A stretch of 64,000 bases of DNA, from NCBI RefSeq assembly GCF_014199595.1, contig NZ_JACHNX010000006.1, positions 62,001 through 126,000 of the forward strand, written 5' to 3'. Positions 59,977 through 64,000 of the stretch are shown piece after piece. Position 1 is the stretch's first letter; every line of letters begins with the position of its first letter. The stretch is from Sphingomonas yabuuchiae (GTDB taxonomy: Bacteria > Pseudomonadota > Alphaproteobacteria > Sphingomonadales > Sphingomonadaceae). Both the position numbers and the translations under genes were made by a program. A model generated the notes under the pieces. That model was not told the DNA's origin. It saw only the letters and a program-made list of their open reading frames with translations, and did not search any database.

Positions 59977-61398
59977 ATGACGCGCAACGGCCAACGTTTG
60001 CTGCTGCTGATCGATGACGAGCCGGCACAGCAACGCCTGATCGCGGCGCTGGCGCAGCGCGGCGGATGGCGCACGCTGTTCGCGACGGATGCGGACATGG
60101 CGGCCTCGGTCCTGGGTTCGGCGCAGGGGCGCGAGCTGGACGCCGTGCTGATCGACCATTGGGCACCGGGCACCGATGCCACCGCGCTGATCGCCGACTG
60201 CCACGCCCTTCGCCCCGAACTGCCCATCCTGATGCTGACCGCCAATGATTCGGTGGCGCAGGCGGTGGCGGCGATCCGCGCCGGTGCGACCGACTTCCTG
60301 GTCAAGCCGCTCGCCCCCGAACGGCTGCTCGCCGCGCTGGAGGCCTGTGTCGCGGGCCAGACCAGCGGTGAGCTTCGCCCGCTGACCGAGAAGATTCCCG
60401 CCCTTCTCGCCTTTGACGAGATCGTCGGCGACGCCCCCGACTTCCGCGCCGCGCTGGCCGTCGCCGCAAAGGCCGCGCGCACCCGTGCCCCCGTCCTGAT
60501 CGAGGGTGAAGGCGGCGTCGGCAAGGAGTCGCTCGCCATGGCGATCCACGCCGCCTCGCCCCGTGCCGAGCGGGCGATGATCGGCGTCAACTGCTCGACG
60601 ATCGCGGCCAATCTGCTCGACAGCGTGATTTTCGGCCATGAGGAAGGCGCCTTTGCGGGCGCGTTCGAACGACGCATCGGCCAGATGGTCGAGGCGCATG
60701 GTTCGACGCTGTTTCTCGACGAAGTGTCGGGAATGCCGCCCGAAACCCAAGCGCGGTTGCTCGACATGCTCCAGACCGGCGCGATCCTGCCGCTGGGCGC
60801 CCGCCATGCGCGCGAGGTCGATGTGCGGATCATCGCCGCCAGCGACGTGCGGCTGGTCGAGGCGGTCGAGGCCGGGCGTTTCCGTGAAGACCTGTATTAC
60901 AAGCTGAACGTCACCCATGTCGCCGTGCCGCCGCTGCGCGAGCGCGCCGACGACATCGCCGCGCTGACCCGTCATCTGCTCGACCGCATCGCGCAGCAGC
61001 CGGGCCTGCGCCAGCTCGACATCACCGAGGACGCGCTCGACCTGCTCCGCCGTTACGACTGGCCGGGCAATGTCCGCCAGTTGCAGAACGCGCTCTTCCG
61101 CGCCGCCGTGCTGTGCGAGGGCGATGCGCTGACCACCGCCGATTTCCCGCAGATCGCCTCGCTGGGGGATCGCCCCTCCGCCTCGACGGGCGCGACGGCG
61201 GGAAGCCCCAATGGCGGGGTCAGCCTGTTCCGCCCCGACGGGCATCTTCGCCCGCTGGAGGATATCGAGGCCGACGTCATCCGCCTCGCCATCGGCCATT
61301 ATCGCGGGCGCATGACCGAGGTCGCCCGGCGACTGGGGATCGGCCGCTCGACGCTTTACCGCAAGCTCGGCGAACTGGGCATCGACAACGCGGCTTGA
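59977..61398 (+). CDS. NtrC-family regulator with GAFAGA instead of GAFTGA
   Basis: Predicted 473-aa response regulator. The receiver (about 1-120) has LLIDDEPAQQR, acceptor in AVLIDHWAPGTD, MLTAND and Lys in FLVKPLAPERL. The AAA+ domain (about 145-385) has Walker A GEGGVGKES, FGHEEGAFAGAFERRIG, Walker B STLFLDEVSGMPPE and RFREDLYYKLNV. A Fis-type helix-turn-helix ends the protein (MTEVARRLGIGRSTLYRKLGELG). The sigma-54-contact loop, normally GAFTGA, here reads GAFAGA. That Thr is required for sigma-54 contact in characterised members, so this protein may act differently. A strong repeat follows the stop. Its regulon is unknown. Confidence 0.9.
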   Translation: MTRNGQRLLLLIDDEPAQQRLIAALAQRGGWRTLFATDADMAASVLGSAQGRELDAVLIDHWAPGTDATALIADCHALRPELPILMLTANDSVAQAVAAIRAGATDFLVKPLAPERLLAALEACVAGQTSGELRPLTEKIPALLAFDEIVGDAPDFRAALAVAAKAARTRAPVLIEGEGGVGKESLAMAIHAASPRAERAMIGVNCSTIAANLLDSVIFGHEEGAFAGAFERRIGQMVEAHGSTLFLDEVSGMPPETQARLLDMLQTGAILPLGARHAREVDVRIIAASDVRLVEAVEAGRFREDLYYKLNVTHVAVPPLRERADDIAALTRHLLDRIAQQPGLRQLDITEDALDLLRRYDWPGNVRQLQNALFRAAVLCEGDALTTADFPQIASLGDRPSASTGATAGSPNGGVSLFRPDGHLRPLEDIEADVIRLAIGHYRGRMTEVARRLGIGRSTLYRKLGELGIDNAA

Positions 61399-61404
61399 GA
61401 GCTA

Positions 61405-61524
61405 ATTCCTCCCCTGCAAGGGGAGGGGGACCAGCGAAGCTGGTGGAGGGGTGTCGCCATCTCGATAGCGGGACACCCCTCCGTCAGCACTTCGCGCTGC
61501 CACCTCCCCTTGCAGGGGAGGAAT
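61405..61524. repeat. Complete CCTCCCC palindromic element (E copy, about 120 bp)
   Basis: The arm order is reversed relative to the 47917 copy: first GGGACCAGC-hairpin-GCTGGTGGAGGGG, then a short centre (about 20 bases), then CCCCTCCGTCAGC-hairpin-GCTGCCACC, with CCTCCCC/GGGGAGG outer hairpins at both ends. It sits between the convergent NtrC-like and bestrophin genes. It could stop transcription from both sides. Confidence 0.85.
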
Positions 61525-61533
61525 AAGACAAGC

Positions 61534-62418
61534 TTACCACAACACCCCGTCGACCGGCTTCATCGGCTCGGGCGCGGGGTCGCCGATCGCCTGGAGCAGG
61601 TCGATCTCGATCGTCCGGCACATGGCGCTGAGCGGCAGGTCGTGGACGGTATCCGAGAAGGGATCGACCAGATCGTCACCGATCTGCAGCGCGGCCAGGA
61701 ACATCAGCCCCGCGATCGACGAGCCGACCGGCGTCGCGAAACCCAGCGTCTCGACCAGACCGATGGGCAGCAGCACGCAGAACAGCCGGGTGAAAAAGGC
61801 CGGGATGAAACGATACTGGTTGGGCAGCGGCGTGTTCTTCAACCGCTCCATGCCGCCTTGCGAGTTGGCGATGTCGACCAGCACCGATTCCATCTGCGCC
61901 TGCTGAATGGTGTCGATCCAGCCCCGGCGCTGCGCATCGGCGATGCGGCGGCCGGTACCGTCGAGCAGGCCGTTGGCGGTGTTGGTCCGTGCCAGCGCGG
62001 GTTCGGCCTCGCCGTGCGACAGGAAACGCAGCACCTCGCCATCGACCGGCTGCTTACGCAACTGGCAGCGTAGCGCGTTCACATAAGCGATCTGGCGCAG
62101 CACGATCGACCGCTTTAGGTCATGCCCTTCAGGTTCGGGCAGGAAGTTGCGCGCACTGCGCGCGATGTTGCGCGAGGCGTTGATCATCAGGCCCCAGAGC
62201 TGCCGCCCCTCCCACCAGCGCTGATAGGCCGAATTGGTGCGGAACCCCAGAAACAGCGCCAGTGCGGTACCGAACAGCGTCAGCGGCAGCGAGGGCGCCT
62301 TGAAGGGCAGGACATAATAGGCGACCGTGACGATCACGTCCCATATGAACAGCGCCAGCAGCGGACGCCAAACCTCGGCGATGATGATTCGAGTGCGGGG
62401 TACGGCATCGACGATCAA
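61534..62418 (-). CDS. Bestrophin-family membrane protein
   Basis: Predicted 294-aa membrane protein related to bestrophin-type anion channels (UPF0187). Hydrophobic segments appear at about 15-35 (PLLALFIWDVIVTVAYYVL), 45-60, 210-230 and 235-255. Landmarks: LALFLGFRTNSAYQRWWEGRQLWG, NASRNIARSARNF, LPNQYRFIPAFFTRLFCVLLPIGLVETLGF and DPFSDTVHDLPLSAMCRTIEIDL. Length equals bacterial relatives. The ATG is at 62418 with the family N-terminus (IVDAVPRTR). It is convergent with the NtrC-like gene across a repeat. Chloride or other ion conductance is inferred from family. Confidence 0.9.
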   Translation of the reverse strand: MIVDAVPRTRIIIAEVWRPLLALFIWDVIVTVAYYVLPFKAPSLPLTLFGTALALFLGFRTNSAYQRWWEGRQLWGLMINASRNIARSARNFLPEPEGHDLKRSIVLRQIAYVNALRCQLRKQPVDGEVLRFLSHGEAEPALARTNTANGLLDGTGRRIADAQRRGWIDTIQQAQMESVLVDIANSQGGMERLKNTPLPNQYRFIPAFFTRLFCVLLPIGLVETLGFATPVGSSIAGLMFLAALQIGDDLVDPFSDTVHDLPLSAMCRTIEIDLLQAIGDPAPEPMKPVDGVLW

Positions 62419-62686
62419 CTCTGGTCTCCCTCATCATCCACGATGCGCAGCAACGCGAAAGCACGCCGATGGATGCGCGACCGAAATAATGACGCGGTGC
62501 AGCAGGAGAAGGGGCCGGAGGGGTCCGGAAATCAAACGTCACGAACAGGCCATATAGCCGCCGTCCATTCTCTGGCGACCAAGTGCTTTTTTACGCGACC
62601 ATTTCCGCGCCATGTCGCTGATGGACACCGCCCCTGTCCGCGTGGTCGCGCTTGCCCAGCACCTGCCCGCCGGGCATGACAAAAAT

Positions 62687-63514
62687 ATGAGCGCCACGCC
62701 CCCGCCCCGCATCCTGATCGTCGCCGGTTCCGATTCAGGCGGAGGTGCGGGGATACAGGCGGATATCAAGACGGTCGCGATGCTGGGTGGCTATCCGATG
62801 ACCGCGATCACCGCGATCACCGCGCAAAATACGCTGGGCGTACAGGCGGTGCACCCCGTCCCGACCGACATGGTGATGGCGCAGATCGACAGCGTGCTGG
62901 CGGATATCGGCGCGGATGCCGTCAAGATCGGCATGATCGGATCGGCCGAGACCGCCCATGCGCTGGCCGACCGGCTGGAGGCGCTGGACCTGCCCGTCGT
63001 GTTCGATCCGGTGATGATCGCAACCAGCGGGTCGGTGCTGGCCGATGCGGACGTGATCGCCGCCTTTCGGCGTTTCCTCGGGCTGGCCGCACTGACCACG
63101 CCCAACCTTCCCGAACTGGCGGCGCTGGGCGGCGAGGCGGTGGTGCGGCACCAGACACGCGCCCTGCTGGTCAAGGGCGGCCATGGCGAAGGCCCGGTGA
63201 TCGAGGACCGGCTGGTCGAGTCCGGGGCCGAGCAACGCTGGCAGCATCCCCGTCGCGAGACGAACTCGACCCATGGCACCGGCTGTACGCTGGCCAGCGC
63301 CATCGCGACGGGGCTGGGCCAGGGATTGCCGCTGGCCGACGCGGTCGACCGCGCCATCGCCTTCGTCCAGGCCGCGCTCGCCGCCGCGCCGGGGCTGGGC
63401 CGGGGGCATGGGCCGATGGGGCACGGCCTGGGCATGGTGCCTTTCTACCACCTGCTCGCCGCGATCAGCCGCGAAGGCTGGGACGCCGCCGCCTTCGCCG
63501 CGCGCTGGGGGTGA
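62687..63514 (+). CDS. thiD: Bifunctional hydroxymethylpyrimidine kinase/phosphomethylpyrimidine kinase
   Basis: Predicted 275-aa cytosolic kinase of thiamine pyrimidine synthesis, which phosphorylates HMP twice. It has the ribokinase-like fold. Landmarks: VAGSDSGGGAGIQADIKTV (substrate/N-terminal loop), AITAQNTLGVQAVHPV, AVKIGMIGSAETAHALADRLE, FDPVMIATSGS, TPNLPELAAL, LVKGGHGEG and the anion hole STHGTGCTLASAIATGLGQG. ATG 62687 is the family start; a longer frame upstream reads through unlike sequence. It is followed by a full repeat element and then rnhB. Confidence 0.96.
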   Translation: MSATPPPRILIVAGSDSGGGAGIQADIKTVAMLGGYPMTAITAITAQNTLGVQAVHPVPTDMVMAQIDSVLADIGADAVKIGMIGSAETAHALADRLEALDLPVVFDPVMIATSGSVLADADVIAAFRRFLGLAALTTPNLPELAALGGEAVVRHQTRALLVKGGHGEGPVIEDRLVESGAEQRWQHPRRETNSTHGTGCTLASAIATGLGQGLPLADAVDRAIAFVQAALAAAPGLGRGHGPMGHGLGMVPFYHLLAAISREGWDAAAFAARWG

Positions 63515-63519
63515 GCCTT

Positions 63520-63648
63520 ATCCTCCCCGGCACGGGGAGGTGGCAGGCCGCCAGGCCTGACGGAGGGGGGCTCCCACACAGGATGACCTTTGCGGCACAC
63601 CCCCTCCACCAGCCTGCGGCTGGTCCCCCTCCCCGTGCCGGGGAGGAT
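63520..63648. repeat. Complete CCTCCCC palindromic element (F copy, about 129 bp)
   Basis: Outer hairpins with TCCTCCCCGGCACGGGGAGG at the left and CCTCCCCGTGCCGGGGAGGAT at the right. Between them are TGGCAG-hairpin-CTGACGGAGGGGGG, a centre of about 28 bases, and CACCCCCTCCACCAGC-hairpin-GCTGGTCCC. This is the same order as the 47917 copy. It lies between thiD and rnhB. Confidence 0.85.
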
Positions 63649-63687
63649 CATCTTCCCTTCCCCGCCACCCCGCGATAGAGCGCGCTT

Positions 63688-64000
63688 ATGGTCGATCACA
63701 ATTTTCCCGCCCCCCTGTGCGGCGTGGACGAGGCGGGTCGTGGACCGCTGGCGGGGCCGGTGGTTGCCGCCGCCGTCATCCTGCCCGAACGGGACTGCCC
63801 CCCCGGCATCAACGATTCCAAGAAGCTGACCGAAAAGACGCGCGCGCGCCTGTGTGCCGAAATTCGTGGCTGCGCGGTCGTCGGGGTCGGGATCGTCCAC
63901 CCCGAGGAAATCGACCGGCTCAACATCTATTGGGCGACGATGAAGGCAATGACGCTGGCGGTCGACGCGGTGGTCGAGGCGCTGGGATGCCATCCCGCCC
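63688..64000 (+). CDS. rnhB: Ribonuclease HII (5' part, runs off the window)
   Basis: The first 104 residues of a cytosolic RNase HII, which removes RNA from RNA-DNA hybrids and single ribonucleotides from DNA. The N-terminal active-site text [22 protein letters not shown] carries the acidic pair Asp-Glu, and the following [14 protein letters not shown] and [16 protein letters not shown] are typical. The ATG at 63688 is close to the conserved domain, as in the family. The remainder, including two further acidic residues, is beyond the window end. Confidence 0.95.
   Translation, partial: MVDHNFPAPLCGVDEAGRGPLAGPVVAAAVILPERDCPPGINDSKKLTEKTRARLCAEIRGCAVVGVGIVHPEEIDRLNIYWATMKAMTLAVDAVVEALGCHPA

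Noticed and set aside
59772..60017. An 81-codon frame before the NtrC-like gene
   Set aside because: No ribosome site or family, and it overlaps the start of the regulator in another frame. The region more likely holds the promoter.
47917..63648. The repeated GC-rich blocks as a CRISPR array
   Set aside because: The copies are dispersed over many kilobases, are palindromic elements of 120-130 bases, and no regular spacers or cas genes are present.

Overview
The window is a GC-rich, gene-dense stretch of chromosome. The gene content points to a sphingomonad alphaproteobacterium (Sphingomonas or a near relative). The indicators are five large TonB-dependent receptors, a split three-gene pnt operon preceded by a tiny aa3-oxidase subunit IV gene, winged-helix regulators of a sphingomonad type, HWE kinases, and dispersed GC-rich palindromic repeats. 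No rRNA, tRNA, CRISPR array, classical insertion sequence or prophage was recognised.

Layout. 0.1-7 kb: a PAS hybrid histidine kinase, then a complete tripartite drug-efflux operon (DHA2 pump, HlyD/EmrA adaptor, NodT-type outer-membrane lipoprotein). 7-8.1 kb: detoxification genes ohr and gloA. 8.3-17.1 kb: a chemotaxis cluster (receptor with almost no periplasmic domain, STAS protein, cheA, cheR, cheB, cheD, cheY, cheW, a second CheB-like protein that has lost catalytic Ser and His, and a small helical protein). 17-24 kb: a winged-helix regulator, a TonB receptor with a Gly/Pro-rich insert, ferredoxin-NADP reductase and a siderophore receptor. 24.1-26.5 kb: a Fur-box-like site and the DUF3649-PepSY-DUF3325 iron operon. 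26.4-29.4 kb: glutaminase, a POT-type transporter and a DeoR regulator. 29.6-36 kb: a TonB receptor divergent from a histidine acid phosphatase/phytase, then a response regulator/kinase pair. 36-44 kb: another TonB receptor, a DUF3772 MscS channel and a GAF-PAS-HWE kinase/receiver/Crp operon. 44-48 kb: a TonB receptor translationally coupled to a secreted PI-PLC-like enzyme. 48-56 kb: a DUF1800/DUF1501 pair, an Rrf2 regulator, a possible small gene, glutaminyl cyclase with an XRE regulator, an atypical dapF, a DUF2236 oxygenase and a pseudo-receiver regulator. 56-60 kb: the cytochrome oxidase IV-pntA1-(DUF559)-pntA2-pntB operon. 60-64 kb: an NtrC-like regulator, a bestrophin-like channel, thiD, and the 5' part of rnhB.

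How the genes fit together. The che cluster can form a nearly complete signalling pathway, with both adaptation enzymes and CheD, but no motor genes are visible. The siderophore receptor, Fur-like box and PepSY operon form an iron-uptake unit. Two receptor/enzyme modules (receptor plus phytase, receptor plus PI-PLC) look like phosphorus scavenging from inositol phosphates and phosphoinositides. PHO-box-like direct repeats lie at similar distances upstream of their receptors.

The most unusual structure is at 57.99-58.45 kb. A small DUF559 (PD-(D/E)XK-fold) nuclease gene sits between two inverted copies of a GC-rich palindromic arm, inside the pnt operon. The same arms, joined by only a short spacer and without the gene, occur as 120-130 bp elements at 47.9, 61.4 and 63.5 kb, with single hairpins at 35.9 and 43.95 kb. 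This looks like a nuclease-bearing element and its MITE-like derivatives.
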